A DNA stretch of 64,000 nucleotides from Candidatus Melainabacteria bacterium (GTDB lineage Bacteria > Cyanobacteriota > Vampirovibrionia > 2-02-FULL-35-15), in assembly GCA_023250155.1 (NCBI GenBank), contig JAHFBG010000007.1, positions 93,219 to 157,218 of the forward strand, given 5' to 3'. The translations under genes were made by a program, and so were the position numbers. This document shows positions 44,578 through 54,665 of this stretch, piece after piece (the first letter of the stretch is position 1; every line of letters starts with the position of its first letter). The notes beneath the pieces were generated by a model that ran no database searches, was not told where the DNA came from, and saw only the letters and a list, made by a program, of their open reading frames with translations.

Positions 44578-44601
44578 AGGTGACTGTCGCGACAGTCACC
44601 T
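44578..44601. repeat. 24-bp perfect palindrome after ilvD
   Basis: AGGTGACTGTCG followed directly by its own reverse complement, with no loop base. The TGTAGGTG edge is shared with the palindrome at 18415. No T-run follows, so it is a REP-like element rather than a simple terminator. Confidence 0.7.
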
Positions 44602-44675
44602 TGATGTATGAATAGATTTTGTATATCATTAATTAACTCGTAAAGTGGTATTTTGAAAATTTAAGAAAAAAATTA

Positions 44676-45683
44676 ATGCTGTTAAATATATCTACACAAC
44701 CTGTAAACATAATTTTTTCACCTTTGTATTGGTTATTAGATGATACAAAAAGTAAAGACGAAAGGCCCACACCAGAAAGTTTTAAAAACTCATACCAAAG
44801 AAGATGTGATCAAAATCGTACACCTGCTGGATTAGAGAATATATTATTGGTTCAAATATTAGGGGGCTTAGCGATTGTTGGTGGAGTTGTAAGCTGGTTT
44901 TTTGGAAGATCAAAAGAAAGTAATGTACTTAAATCTATTGGTGCAGCTTTAGGACTTGGTGGAATAGGTGCATTTGTAACAGGCATATTTAAAGGTTTTG
45001 GATTTGATATTAAAAACCCGGCTCAAGATTTAAATCAAAATGCAAATACTACAAGTCTAGAACCAAGTATTAATAATGGTTCTCCAAATTCACAAGAGTC
45101 CGTAGTAAGTCCAAATATAGAGGTAGTCTCTACTATTCCACAAGATAGAAGCCTTGTAGTAATAGCTCCAGCAAGTGATTCTAGTAATGGTGTCAGTATT
45201 CAAGAAAAACAAGATACTAAAACACCAAATAATTTACCAAGCCAACCAGGTTATTTAGAACAAGCAAAACGACTAATAACTGATATTGCGAAGTACTGTA
45301 CAGGAAAAGCTTCTGACTATCAGCATCTTTTATATGATCCTAGATTTCAAGTTTTAACTATTGCATTAGGTGGAAAGTGGATATTTATTGGGGCCGAAGT
45401 ACTGAAAGTTTATTTAGCATATTTAAATGGAAAATTAAATTATGAAACTGAAGAGGGAGTAAAGGTCTCAGACCTTGGTGAAAATGATAAGGTTAAAGAA
45501 TACTGTAAAGTATTAGATTTAGGACTAAATCCAACAGAAGAAGAGATAAAAAAAGCATATAGGGATAAAGCTAAGAAATATCATCCTGACAGAAATCCAG
45601 GTGATGAAACAGCAGCAAAGAAGTTTTGTGCAGTCCAGGAAGCGTATGAGTTTTTAACTGAGTGGTGTAAGAAAAAAGTTTAA
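44676..45683 (+). CDS. J-domain protein with membrane zipper region
   Basis: A 335-residue DnaJ-like co-chaperone. The J domain is at the C terminus (about 275-335), with the AYRDKAKKYHPDRNPGDE segment holding the essential HPD. Two Gly-rich hydrophobic helices lie near residues 55-105, and a disordered Asn/Ser/Pro linker follows. A J domain at the end of a membrane-linked protein would bring Hsp70 to a membrane site. It precedes the giant gene at 45758 by 74 bp. Confidence 0.82.
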   Translation: MLLNISTQPVNIIFSPLYWLLDDTKSKDERPTPESFKNSYQRRCDQNRTPAGLENILLVQILGGLAIVGGVVSWFFGRSKESNVLKSIGAALGLGGIGAFVTGIFKGFGFDIKNPAQDLNQNANTTSLEPSINNGSPNSQESVVSPNIEVVSTIPQDRSLVVIAPASDSSNGVSIQEKQDTKTPNNLPSQPGYLEQAKRLITDIAKYCTGKASDYQHLLYDPRFQVLTIALGGKWIFIGAEVLKVYLAYLNGKLNYETEEGVKVSDLGENDKVKEYCKVLDLGLNPTEEEIKKAYRDKAKKYHPDRNPGDETAAKKFCAVQEAYEFLTEWCKKKV

Positions 45684-45703
45684 GAATTTCTTTATTTTTT
45701 CTA

Positions 45704-45732
45704 TTGATATAGCATCTTAACCTCTGTAGTAT
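45704..45732 (+). promoter_or_regulatory. Sigma-70-type promoter of the giant gene
   Basis: TTGATA at 45704-45709 and TAGTAT at 45727-45732 with a 17-bp spacer. The transcript would start near 45740, 18 nt before the ATG at 45758. Confidence 0.6.
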
Positions 45733-45757
45733 TGATGTATACATAGAATTATATTTT

Positions 45758-48700
45758 ATGAAGCTATTATTAGAACCTAATACAAAGCAGCCTTTGCTAG
45801 GAGTTAGAAAATCCTCTCTTTTTAAAGAGACAGAAGGATTGTATTTAAAAACTCCTGAAAGGCCATCTTTTGACAATACAAAAAATCTCTATAGTATCAG
45901 TGATGGGGTAAAGCCATATATTTGGAATCCTGAACTTATAAGAGAAAAAACAGAAGACATTGAAGAAGTATTTAAAGAAGCAAATAAAAAACTTAAACTT
46001 ATTGTAGAAGCTCTTCTTGATAAAGAGCCTAAGGGTTTAAAGAGACAATTAACAAATCAAGAACTTTACAATGAAAATTTACCAAGGCTCTTAGGTTTCT
46101 TAGATGATGTTTTAAAAAATGTTCAATTGACCACTGAAGAGGAAAAAGTAATAAATGAGTTCAAAGAATCAATTGTACTTTTTCCTGAATTGATTAAAAT
46201 ACTTCCTGATGTAGAAAGCTTAAATGTAAGTGAGGAATTAATAAGGTTAAGCCTTGCGCATTTGCCACACTATTTTCAATGGGTTAGTCATTGGCTAGAT
46301 TCAAAACATGTACTTGATCGATATGAGTCTTCTAAAGAACAAGCTCTAGAAAGCACTAAAGTAGAAAACAAACAAATTAAAATTCTGACACCAGTAGAAT
46401 TCCCAAAAGAAAAATTGTTTACAGGAAAAATCTGGAAAGAAAAAAATGAAGGCAATAGTTTATATGTTTCTTCATATGGTCAGGTTCTAAATGAAAAAGG
46501 AGAAGTATCGCTTGAATGTATTGGTAAAAAGAGTGTAGTGCTTAAAGATTTAAAAGAACTTAGTAGAAGAAAAAAAGGAGAAATAGATATAGAACTACCA
46601 ATTTATGCATTATCAAAAGCATTAGAGGAGAGTTCTTTAGCCTTACCAACATGTCTTGGATTTAAGGCTATTGCATTAAGCTATCTAAATAATGAAGGTA
46701 ATGAAATTAAGAAAAGCAAAATTAAATCAAGTCAAGATGCACTTGGAGTCACATACATAAACTTAAATGATATTCCAAAAGACGCAAGGTCCATAAAGTA
46801 CAGATTAAAAAAATCAGATTTAAATCCTATGAAAAATATACCTGATTTATGGTCTAAAAATATATCATTTAAAAATCCAAGACAAGACGATGAGCTTTTT
46901 ATTGAAGCTATAAAACTACAGTCAAATTTAAAGGATAAGATAAGTCTTTTAAAAGAAATGGTAAAAAACTATAATCCTATTTACACGACTTCTTTAGAAG
47001 TACAAAAAATAGCTCGTGAATCTGAGAACTTTGTTGAAACCCAACTAGCATGTGGTCTTATGCATAAATGTGATGGACTTAGCATAGTGTGGAATGCTTT
47101 ACTTAGAAATTATACGAACGTGCCTTCACTTATGGCATATGGTTTAACCTTGGAGGAAAGTCTACAAGGAGTTCAGTTTAGACTTGATGCAGGACATGTT
47201 CAGCCAGTATGGTTTGATGAAGAGAATCTACCACATACTATAGAAGCAACTACACTGTGTACACATAGACTTGATGAAGAAAAACTTAAAGAAGATCTTA
47301 GTGACATCACATTAAAAATAAAAACAAAATTTCAAGATGAAGTAAATAAACTACTTTTAGAACTTTCTCCAAGCTGGAGAACAGAAACTATAGAAGAAGA
47401 TGATGATTCATCTAACTCTCTAGATGAGTTTAATAATGAAGACTTGGATGATGAGAATTTAAATGATAATACAACAAGTAGAGAATCTAATCTAAGAGAG
47501 CTGTACACAAAAGCTATCCAGGTTAAGAAAGTAGTAAATAATTTTTCAAATATTTTAAAAGATGATCATCCTATTACTGTTAAAGTAGCATTAATAAAAC
47601 TTGATAGTTTTATTAGGAGCCGCGATTTGTTAGGTAGTGAACATTCACGAGGTCAGGTTCACTTACCAATAATTAGATTAAAAAGAGAGATTAAAAAATG
47701 TAAAAGTGATTTTATTGAATGGTGTAAGATGAACCCTAAAAAGAGAGATGAAGTATTAGACTGCTTATATCAATTTAAGTCTGAGGGACTTTTTAAAATC
47801 TCTTCTGAATTTCTTAGACCACTTATAAGTCAGGAATACTTAAATGTAATTCCCGGAGCTCATGCTTTGGAATTACTTAATAGATTAGACATAGGTACAA
47901 ATCCTAATGATGATGAACTGGCTCTAGAGCATATGCTTTATGCTATAAGCCAAAAAGTAGATATTAAAGAAATTGAAAATGCATACAATAATATTCTAAG
48001 ACATCCATTTCCTCCTGAAGTTCACCGCAGCAGTTTTGAGTGGTTTTTAAAGCATTGTTTAACACAATCAAATACACTTTCTCAAAGCATTGATATTCTT
48101 AGACTTAAGGGTGAATCTTGTTTAGAAAAAATATTGCTCCCTATAATTAGGGATAAAATTACAAATATAAATTTTATAGGTATTTTAAAAACATATTATG
48201 CAACAGGAAAATTAAATAACTATTTAGAAAATAAAGATGGCAAAATAATCTTAAAAGAAGACTTTAAAAAGAAAGTTGTAGAAAACATACTTCAAGGTGA
48301 TTTTATAAAATGGAATTATGAGTCTTATATTAAGAACTTAGAATCTTGTGGTATAGATCTTAGACAAGAAGTCAGTAATCGCAAACAATTTACTAAACAC
48401 ATTGAATTAATACAAGATGGTTATTGGTTTCATATATTAGAATTTTTATATAACAAAGAACAAGCAAGCAATCCTGGAATATTCTGGTGTAATTATTTTA
48501 ATATTCCATATGAAAAGCTTTTAACGAAAGAAGCTCTAAAAACACTTTGGAATAAAGAAGGACAATTTTGTCTTGATGGAATGAAAGCTGGTCTTCTTTT
48601 AACAAAACCTTATTTTGAAAAGCTTTTAGCTCCTTATCTTGAAAAAGAGAAATGTAACGATTTGAGTGAAGTTATTAAAACTCAAATCACCTATCCTCAC

Positions 48701-50164
48701 TCGCACTTTCTAAAGGTTTTATTATTTTTAGGAGAAAGCCTCCCTGAAGCAAAAGTAAAAATAGAAGATAAGCTTCAGTATGAAATGGATTGTTTAATGA
48801 AGGATGGTATTAAAGAGTTTCATAAAAAGCTTATTAAAGAGATACATGATGGGTTGAGTTCTGGAACACAACATCAATTTAAAGTCTTAAAACAAATGAT
48901 TGAAGAGTCAGGAGAGGATGAAATAATTTTAAAAGAATTTGCTAAATTAAATGAGCATGAAAAAAAGTTTTTTTCTTTTTATTTGACTTATTATGCGATA
49001 GAAAAACTTCCCAAAGATGAAGACAAAAACGCATATGACTATATTGTAGAGAATGTAAGTAAGTCTATGTCTCTATCTAACCTAGATATTTTTCAAACTA
49101 CTTCTATGATTGTTAGAGAAATACTTAGTAAGTCTTTAAAACCTGTTCAGGAAGAAGAATTAGAAAAAATTATCAAAAATATCTTAGATAAATTAGAAAA
49201 TGAAAACTCTGCTACCGATGATCCTTCAAAAATTTTGCCTCTAATAGGAAAAGAAATATTAAGATATAAAAAAGAAAATTATCCAGTTGATGGGGTTAGA
49301 TTAATTCAAAAAGCAGTTAAAAGCAATTCCAATTCTTTCTGGTGGAGGCAACTTGTAGGAAAAGTAATAACTAAATCTTCAGGGCGAGAAATTTATGTTT
49401 TATCAGAAGCCAATCTAGATTTTGAAACCATCCAAGAAGCAGCTCATCATTTAGGAAATGTTACACATCATACTAAGTCTCTTTTTAATTCTCAAACACC
49501 ATATTTACTTAAAATTAAGGACTCAGGAATGCAGTCTAGAAGTACTAGTGGTGATTGGTTTAGTTTAAAAGAAGTAAGTGGTTATGTACCTCAAAAAGAC
49601 ATAGTTCAAAGCGCTTATGCAAGAACAGGAAAATTAATAGTAGCAGAGAAAAAAGAATCTACTGAAATTACACCATATCACTATGTAGTAGATTTAGAAT
49701 GTTTGTCTCATGGTGAAAAGATAAATAGCTTGTCTGGAAATCTATATAAACTAATGTCAGAGCTTCATATAAACCTGGCTAAAAAGACAAAACAAAACCT
49801 ACATCTTTTTTATAGAGGTCAAGTAATTTCATTCACCAATGAAGAACTACAAGATATGCTAAGCCATAAAATGATTGATGATAAATTAGGGAGAAGGACA
49901 AATGTAGTTGATTTTATATTACAGCTTCAATTTTTAGTAGAAGGAGCAAAAAATATTGATGATGATGAACCTGATGATTATAAGTGTGGATCACTTGGAG
50001 TGCCAAACAGTGGATGGATACCACTAGGTGAGAATGGAAAACCCAAAGGAACAGCAATAGTTTTAACTAATAATAAAGATACAATTCAGGCTTCAATACC
50101 TACTCTTCAAGCTTGGAGCAAAGAACATATAGAAGTAAGAGTACCTGATTTAAAAACATCGTAA
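45758..50164 (+). CDS. Giant 1468-residue protein of unknown family
   Basis: A very long soluble protein with no signal peptide and no recognised motif. The body is mostly alpha-helical with regular charged segments. An acidic, Ser/Asn-rich linker lies near residues 548-585 (EEDDDSSNSLDEFNNEDLDD). The C-terminal ~250 residues have a distinct, more folded look (YYVVDLECLSHGEKI-like segment, then a KCGSLGVPNSGWIPLGENG tail). Base and codon use do not look foreign. Its neighbours are a J-domain protein upstream and a Cas4/RecB-like nuclease downstream, so the three may form one module. Function not assigned. Confidence 0.75.
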   Translation: MKLLLEPNTKQPLLGVRKSSLFKETEGLYLKTPERPSFDNTKNLYSISDGVKPYIWNPELIREKTEDIEEVFKEANKKLKLIVEALLDKEPKGLKRQLTNQELYNENLPRLLGFLDDVLKNVQLTTEEEKVINEFKESIVLFPELIKILPDVESLNVSEELIRLSLAHLPHYFQWVSHWLDSKHVLDRYESSKEQALESTKVENKQIKILTPVEFPKEKLFTGKIWKEKNEGNSLYVSSYGQVLNEKGEVSLECIGKKSVVLKDLKELSRRKKGEIDIELPIYALSKALEESSLALPTCLGFKAIALSYLNNEGNEIKKSKIKSSQDALGVTYINLNDIPKDARSIKYRLKKSDLNPMKNIPDLWSKNISFKNPRQDDELFIEAIKLQSNLKDKISLLKEMVKNYNPIYTTSLEVQKIARESENFVETQLACGLMHKCDGLSIVWNALLRNYTNVPSLMAYGLTLEESLQGVQFRLDAGHVQPVWFDEENLPHTIEATTLCTHRLDEEKLKEDLSDITLKIKTKFQDEVNKLLLELSPSWRTETIEEDDDSSNSLDEFNNEDLDDENLNDNTTSRESNLRELYTKAIQVKKVVNNFSNILKDDHPITVKVALIKLDSFIRSRDLLGSEHSRGQVHLPIIRLKREIKKCKSDFIEWCKMNPKKRDEVLDCLYQFKSEGLFKISSEFLRPLISQEYLNVIPGAHALELLNRLDIGTNPNDDELALEHMLYAISQKVDIKEIENAYNNILRHPFPPEVHRSSFEWFLKHCLTQSNTLSQSIDILRLKGESCLEKILLPIIRDKITNINFIGILKTYYATGKLNNYLENKDGKIILKEDFKKKVVENILQGDFIKWNYESYIKNLESCGIDLRQEVSNRKQFTKHIELIQDGYWFHILEFLYNKEQASNPGIFWCNYFNIPYEKLLTKEALKTLWNKEGQFCLDGMKAGLLLTKPYFEKLLAPYLEKEKCNDLSEVIKTQITYPHSHFLKVLLFLGESLPEAKVKIEDKLQYEMDCLMKDGIKEFHKKLIKEIHDGLSSGTQHQFKVLKQMIEESGEDEIILKEFAKLNEHEKKFFSFYLTYYAIEKLPKDEDKNAYDYIVENVSKSMSLSNLDIFQTTSMIVREILSKSLKPVQEEELEKIIKNILDKLENENSATDDPSKILPLIGKEILRYKKENYPVDGVRLIQKAVKSNSNSFWWRQLVGKVITKSSGREIYVLSEANLDFETIQEAAHHLGNVTHHTKSLFNSQTPYLLKIKDSGMQSRSTSGDWFSLKEVSGYVPQKDIVQSAYARTGKLIVAEKKESTEITPYHYVVDLECLSHGEKINSLSGNLYKLMSELHINLAKKTKQNLHLFYRGQVISFTNEELQDMLSHKMIDDKLGRRTNVVDFILQLQFLVEGAKNIDDDEPDDYKCGSLGVPNSGWIPLGENGKPKGTAIVLTNNKDTIQASIPTLQAWSKEHIEVRVPDLKTS

Positions 50165-50198
50165 TTAATTTAGAAAAAAATATTTTTGGTAAGAATTT

Positions 50199-50226
50199 AA
50201 TATTGTATGAATATTCTTACAATATT
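50199..50226. repeat. Inverted repeat between giant gene and nuclease gene
   Basis: AATATTGTA (50199-50207) pairs with TACAATATT (50218-50226) over a 10-nt loop. No T-run follows it, so it could be an operator for the nuclease gene. Confidence 0.4.
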
Positions 50227-50286
50227 ACACATCCATTACTTAAATCTTTCTGTTAGTATAAAAAATACTTATTACAATCAGGAACC

Positions 50287-52464
50287 ATGAAAATTCGATT
50301 TACTCAAATCACAAACGAACCTGCTGATTTTATACGAAGCTACCAGCATCTGTTTGGCTCTCTTTCTAGCTCTATAGTAAAGAATGGCCAAACAATTGAA
50401 AGAAAAACTCAAAAAAGAAAACATGACTATGATTCATCTGGAAAACTGCTTGAAATACCTAAAGATGCAAATGGAGAAATAAAACTAAATACAGTAGTTG
50501 TAAATGTTAAGAATCCAAATGGGGAAATTAAAGAAAGAGTAATTGACTATTTAGGAAATAAACTGCTTCTTAGTAGTTGGCAAAAAAGAGAATTTTCCCC
50601 TGAACTAATAAAAGAACTTGAAAAACTTGGACAAGAAACATTCGAAGAAAACTCACACCACAATGTAGTTATTCAAAGTAATAAAGCTATAGTCCATGGA
50701 AATAATTGTTTGGTAGAAAATAGTAATAGTGCTAAAGTTTATGGAAATAATTGTTTGGTAGAAAAAAGCAATGGTGCAAAAATCTATGGAGATAATCACC
50801 TTATTAAAAACATGCCAGAGACTACTGTTAGAGGTAGTAGCGTTTCTTTGAAAGAGACAAGTACTGTACCAAATTTTAGAAAGTATGTAACACCTTCTCA
50901 AATATACTCTTATTATATGTGCCACCACAGACCATGGAGAGATGCAAATGTCATTCAGACAGGTGATACAAAGGCAGTTGAATTCTTAGAGCTTTTGTGG
51001 AATAAGGGCATTCAACATGAAAAAAAAATAATTTCAGGTGTTAGTAACTATGTGGATCTATCCAAAGGCACAGATAGTGAAAGGTTTGAACAAACCATAA
51101 ATGCTATGAAAAAAGGTGTTCCATTAATTTATCAAGGAGTATTAATGGTAGATGAGTTATATGGTGAACCTGATTTATTAGAACGACAAGCTGATGGGAC
51201 ATATAAGCCTGTTGATATAAAAGCAGCAATGGCAACAGAGTCATCAGAAACAGTAGAGGGCAAAGAAGAAAAATTAAAAGAATATTATGCTATGCAGTTA
51301 GGACTTTATGCTGATGCCTTGATTCGACTTGGTTTTGGAAAAGAAAAGAAAGGAACTATCTTAGACATTGAAGGAAAAAAAGTAGAATATGATTTGAATC
51401 TAGAAAAAAATAAAAGAGATAGACGTACGTGGTGGGAAATCTATAAAATTACAAAAGATGAAGTTCTTGCTCTAATTCAAAATCGTGCCCAAAACGACCC
51501 AGCGCTTGGTGCACAATGCAAACTATGTAAGCATATTGCTGCATGTACTGCCTGGTGTGAAGAGCATGGAGATATAAGCTTGATATATAAACTAGGCAGA
51601 ACTAATAAAGAGACTATTGTTCAAGATACGAACATAAGAACTATAGAAGATCTTGCCAAAGCAAATGTGGATGAACTTTTAGAAGAAAAGAAATTAAAAA
51701 AACAAGCTGGTGAGTCTTTTCTAAAAGGTGTTGATGAAGGACGTTTAGTTCCTTTTATCCGTCGAGCACAATATCTTATCTCAGGAGCAAAAGGAGTCAA
51801 ACTTTTAAATCCATTTTCCCTTCCTCAAAAAAAGATAGAACTTTATTATGATATTGAAGCTGATCCTACTCAAAACTTTGTTTATTTACATGGCGTGGTA
51901 GAAAGACGTGATGGACAAACAAAATATATTCCTTTTGTAGCAGATGAATTAAATGACAATGCTGAAAAAGCCACATGGAAAGCGTTCTGGGACTATGTCA
52001 AATCATTACCAAAAGATGAGTATTCTATGTATCACTATGGAGTTTATGAAAGAGTTGTAAACAATAAACTGCTTGAAAAATATCCTGATGTTGTTACTCA
52101 GGAAGAGATTGATAAACTTTTTCACTCAGAAAATACAGTTGATTTGTATAGAATAGTAGATAGAGATACAGACTGGCCATTAAAAAGCTATTCATTAAAA
52201 CCAATTGCACAGTTACTTGGATTTAAGTGGAGAGATGTAAATCCATCAGGAGCAGCTTCTATTATGTGGTACAACGAATGGCTTAAAACAAAGGATCCTA
52301 AAGGGATACAAAGAATCCTAGACTACAATGAAGATGATTGTTTAGCTACAGTGATATTAAAGGATTATCTTGAGATAGAGTTAAAGAAATACATTGAAGG
52401 CTTAGAAAATCAGTTACAAAAACCAGATGAAAACAATGGGAGAATATCACTTCCTCTTGTTTAA
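50287..52464 (+). CDS. Cas4/RecB-like nuclease fused to RNase H-like exonuclease (TM0106-type)
   Basis: A 725-residue protein. The N-terminal ~190 residues are unusual: three 15-residue units around GNNCLVENSNSAKVY form a likely beta-helix or turn repeat. A PD-(D/E)xK domain follows, with the first iron-sulfur cysteine in YYMCHHRPWRD near 215, catalytic residues in GEPDLL and PVDIKAA near 295-312, and the cysteine cluster CKLCKHIAAC near 411. The C-terminal part (from about 515) is an RNase H/exonuclease fold with YYDIEADP and YNEDDCLA. This order matches the TM0106 family of RecB-like nucleases. DNA is the likely substrate. The giant gene is upstream. Confidence 0.82.
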   Translation: MKIRFTQITNEPADFIRSYQHLFGSLSSSIVKNGQTIERKTQKRKHDYDSSGKLLEIPKDANGEIKLNTVVVNVKNPNGEIKERVIDYLGNKLLLSSWQKREFSPELIKELEKLGQETFEENSHHNVVIQSNKAIVHGNNCLVENSNSAKVYGNNCLVEKSNGAKIYGDNHLIKNMPETTVRGSSVSLKETSTVPNFRKYVTPSQIYSYYMCHHRPWRDANVIQTGDTKAVEFLELLWNKGIQHEKKIISGVSNYVDLSKGTDSERFEQTINAMKKGVPLIYQGVLMVDELYGEPDLLERQADGTYKPVDIKAAMATESSETVEGKEEKLKEYYAMQLGLYADALIRLGFGKEKKGTILDIEGKKVEYDLNLEKNKRDRRTWWEIYKITKDEVLALIQNRAQNDPALGAQCKLCKHIAACTAWCEEHGDISLIYKLGRTNKETIVQDTNIRTIEDLAKANVDELLEEKKLKKQAGESFLKGVDEGRLVPFIRRAQYLISGAKGVKLLNPFSLPQKKIELYYDIEADPTQNFVYLHGVVERRDGQTKYIPFVADELNDNAEKATWKAFWDYVKSLPKDEYSMYHYGVYERVVNNKLLEKYPDVVTQEEIDKLFHSENTVDLYRIVDRDTDWPLKSYSLKPIAQLLGFKWRDVNPSGAASIMWYNEWLKTKDPKGIQRILDYNEDDCLATVILKDYLEIELKKYIEGLENQLQKPDENNGRISLPLV
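50696..50800 (+). repeat. 45-bp coding repeat in the nuclease N terminus
   Basis: Units start near 50696, 50741 and 50786, each 45 bp (15 codons). The first two share a nearly identical 25-bp core (ATGGAAATAATTGTTTGG...), which suggests a recent duplication. Confidence 0.7.
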
Positions 52465-52538
52465 ACAAGTATTACTAGTGAAATTATTAATTAATCTGAA
52501 ATATTTAAAACCAAGTTAGGCAGATATTGTAAAATTAC

Positions 52539-54152
52539 ATGAAAATGAACTCTCAAGCAGAAATGTTGTTAAAAGATGAAGATAAAAACATTGAGTTTTA
52601 TGACTCAATTTTAGTCTTGGATTTTGGTTCACAATACTCAGAGCTTATAGCAAGAAGAGTCCGTGAATTAAATGTTTATTCTGAAGTTGTTTCATATAGA
52701 ACTACAGCCAGTCAAATCAAAAAAATATCACCAAAAGGAATTATTTTATCTGGTGGACCAAGTAGTGTTTATGATGAAGGTGCTCCATCTTGTGATCAAG
52801 AGATATTTAATTTAGGTATCCCAGTACTTGGTGTTTGTTATGGAATGCAGCTCATGACAAAACTCTTAGGTGGAAAAGTAGTAAGAGCAGATAAGCATGA
52901 GTATGGCAAATCAATTTTAGAAATTAATCCAAAAGACAAACTGTTTTTAGATCTTGAAAGTAAATTTGTGAGCTGGATGAGTCATGGTGATAGTGTTACA
53001 GATCTACCAAGTGATTTTACTATAAGTGCAAAAACATCTAATACTAGCTGTGCTGCAATTTCAAATCACAATAAAAAACTCTATGGTGTTCAATTTCATC
53101 CTGAAGTTATTCATACGATGAATGGAATTGAAATTTTAAGAAATTTTGTAATCAACATCTGTGATTCAAATCCTAACTGGACAATGAAAACGTTTATTGA
53201 AGAGTCTATAAATCAAGTCCGAGCTAAAGTTGGTGATAAGAAAATATTGCTTGCATTATCAGGTGGAGTAGACAGTTCAACGCTTGCATTTTTACTGCAT
53301 GATGCAATAGGAGAGAGATTGACCTGTATGTTTATTGATCAGGGTTTTATGAGAAAAGGTGAACCTGAAAGACTCTTAACTACTTTTCAAAATGAATTTC
53401 ATATAAAAGTCCACTATGTAAATGCAAAAGAAAGATTTGTTTCTGCATTAAAAGGAATCATTGATCCTGAAGAGAAAAGGAAAATTATAGGCAGAGAATT
53501 TATTAGAACATTTGAAGATGAATCAAAAAAAATTGGTCCATTTGATTATCTTGCTCAGGGGACTTTATACCCTGATGTTATAGAGTCTGCAGATACAAAT
53601 ATAGACCCAAAAACAGGAGAACGTGTAGCGGTAAAAATAAAATCTCATCATAATGTAGGTGGCTTACCAAAAGACTTACAATTTAAGCTTGTAGAACCAT
53701 TTAGAAAACTATTTAAAGATGAAGTAAGAAAAGTAGCACGTGAACTTGCTGTACCTAAGCGTATTATTGAGCGTCACCCGTTTCCTGGACCGGGACTAGC
53801 AATTAGAATAATTGGAGAAGTTACACAAGAAAGATTAGATGTATTGAGAGAAGCTGATTCTATAATTCGTGATGAGATAAATAAAGCAGGCTTATACAAT
53901 GCTGTCTGGCAAGTATTTGGAGTCCTTTTACCTATTCACAGTGTTGGTGTAATGGGCGATAAAAGAACATACTCAAATCCTATTGTATTAAGGGCTGTGA
54001 CTAGTGAGGATGGAATGACTGCAGACTGGGCAAAATTGCCATATGAAGTTTTAGAAAAAATCAGTACTCGTTTAGTTAATGAAGTAAAAAATATAAATCG
54101 AGTAGTTTATGATATTACTTCAAAGCCACCTGGCACTATTGAATGGGAATAA
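52539..54152 (+). CDS. guaA: GMP synthase (glutamine-hydrolysing)
   Basis: A 537-residue enzyme that turns XMP into GMP using glutamine. The glutamine amidotransferase domain (GVCYGMQLM nucleophile, FHPEVIH) comes first, then the ATP pyrophosphatase with [15 protein letters not shown] and the dimerisation domain ending [13 protein letters not shown]. The N-terminal extension is about 20 residues. It is a complete house-keeping gene; the cluster it follows (J-domain/giant/nuclease) is unrelated in function. Confidence 0.97.
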   Translation: MKMNSQAEMLLKDEDKNIEFYDSILVLDFGSQYSELIARRVRELNVYSEVVSYRTTASQIKKISPKGIILSGGPSSVYDEGAPSCDQEIFNLGIPVLGVCYGMQLMTKLLGGKVVRADKHEYGKSILEINPKDKLFLDLESKFVSWMSHGDSVTDLPSDFTISAKTSNTSCAAISNHNKKLYGVQFHPEVIHTMNGIEILRNFVINICDSNPNWTMKTFIEESINQVRAKVGDKKILLALSGGVDSSTLAFLLHDAIGERLTCMFIDQGFMRKGEPERLLTTFQNEFHIKVHYVNAKERFVSALKGIIDPEEKRKIIGREFIRTFEDESKKIGPFDYLAQGTLYPDVIESADTNIDPKTGERVAVKIKSHHNVGGLPKDLQFKLVEPFRKLFKDEVRKVARELAVPKRIIERHPFPGPGLAIRIIGEVTQERLDVLREADSIIRDEINKAGLYNAVWQVFGVLLPIHSVGVMGDKRTYSNPIVLRAVTSEDGMTADWAKLPYEVLEKISTRLVNEVKNINRVVYDITSKPPGTIEWE

Positions 54153-54389
54153 AACAATTAAGAATTAAGAATTGCCGCCCTACAGGGCGAGCCTCGCTCA
54201 CTTCGTGAGCGGGAGAATCATAAACTCCACTATTTGGATGATATAAGGTGATAGAAATCACAGACTCCAGTATTTAACCTTGTTTTAAGCATGATTATTA
54301 GACAAAATTAATCTAACGTGTGATTTAAACTTGATTAGATTTAAGTATTTTTGTCTATATTATCCTTGGGAATAAATGAGGAGATTTAT
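54153..54389 (+). other. Intergenic region after guaA
   Basis: The 237-bp gap has a hairpin GCCCTACAGGGC (54177-54188), a second hairpin CGCTCACTTCGTGAGCG (54195-54211), a short direct repeat of actccastattt, and a promoter-like motif at 54331. No further gene was seen. Confidence 0.5.
54331..54357 (+). promoter_or_regulatory. Promoter-like motif (third TTGATT site)
   Basis: TTGATTAGA at 54331, then TGTCTA starting at 54352, which is 21 nt after the start of TTGATT. The layout equals the sites at 26956 and 40483, and it lies 38 bp before the ATG at 54390. Confidence 0.4.
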
Positions 54390-54650
54390 ATGTTTTGGAA
54401 AAAACTAAGATTGTTTGTACTATGTACTTCAATTATTTTAACCGCTAATTCTGTATCTGGAAAAACTCCACAAGAAGAATGTGATGCTGCTAGTGGTGTA
54501 GAAGGTATTATATGCAAAGTGTGTGAACCTGATTGTGCTGTGATTACTCTTCGAACAGGTGAAAAAATTATAAAGAGATGTGGTGAGTATCAATGCGATA
54601 TGGTTCCAGCTGCAAGTGATTGTGCTGATCTAGATTGTGTTAATAAATAG
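54390..54650 (+). CDS. Small secreted Cys-rich protein
   Basis: An 86-residue exported protein; the ATG at 54390 follows GAGGAG. The signal peptide ends VSGKTPQ. The mature part has eight cysteines (CDAAS, CKVCEPDC, CGEYQC, CADLDC), which suggests disulfides or metal binding. No family recognised. A second small secreted gene follows 15 bp later. Confidence 0.65.
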   Translation: MFWKKLRLFVLCTSIILTANSVSGKTPQEECDAASGVEGIICKVCEPDCAVITLRTGEKIIKRCGEYQCDMVPAASDCADLDCVNK

Positions 54651-54665
54651 AATCCATTTATTAAA

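Noticed and set aside
44541..44675. Small RNA gene in the ilvD downstream gap
   Set aside because: Apart from the palindrome there is no promoter or terminator pair to support one.
50696..50800. CRISPR-like repeats in the nuclease gene
   Set aside because: The units are in frame, lack spacers and are part of a protein-coding repeat.
54195..54211. Terminator of guaA
   Set aside because: The hairpin is perfect but not followed by a T-run, and it lies 43 bp past the stop; it fits a repeat element better.
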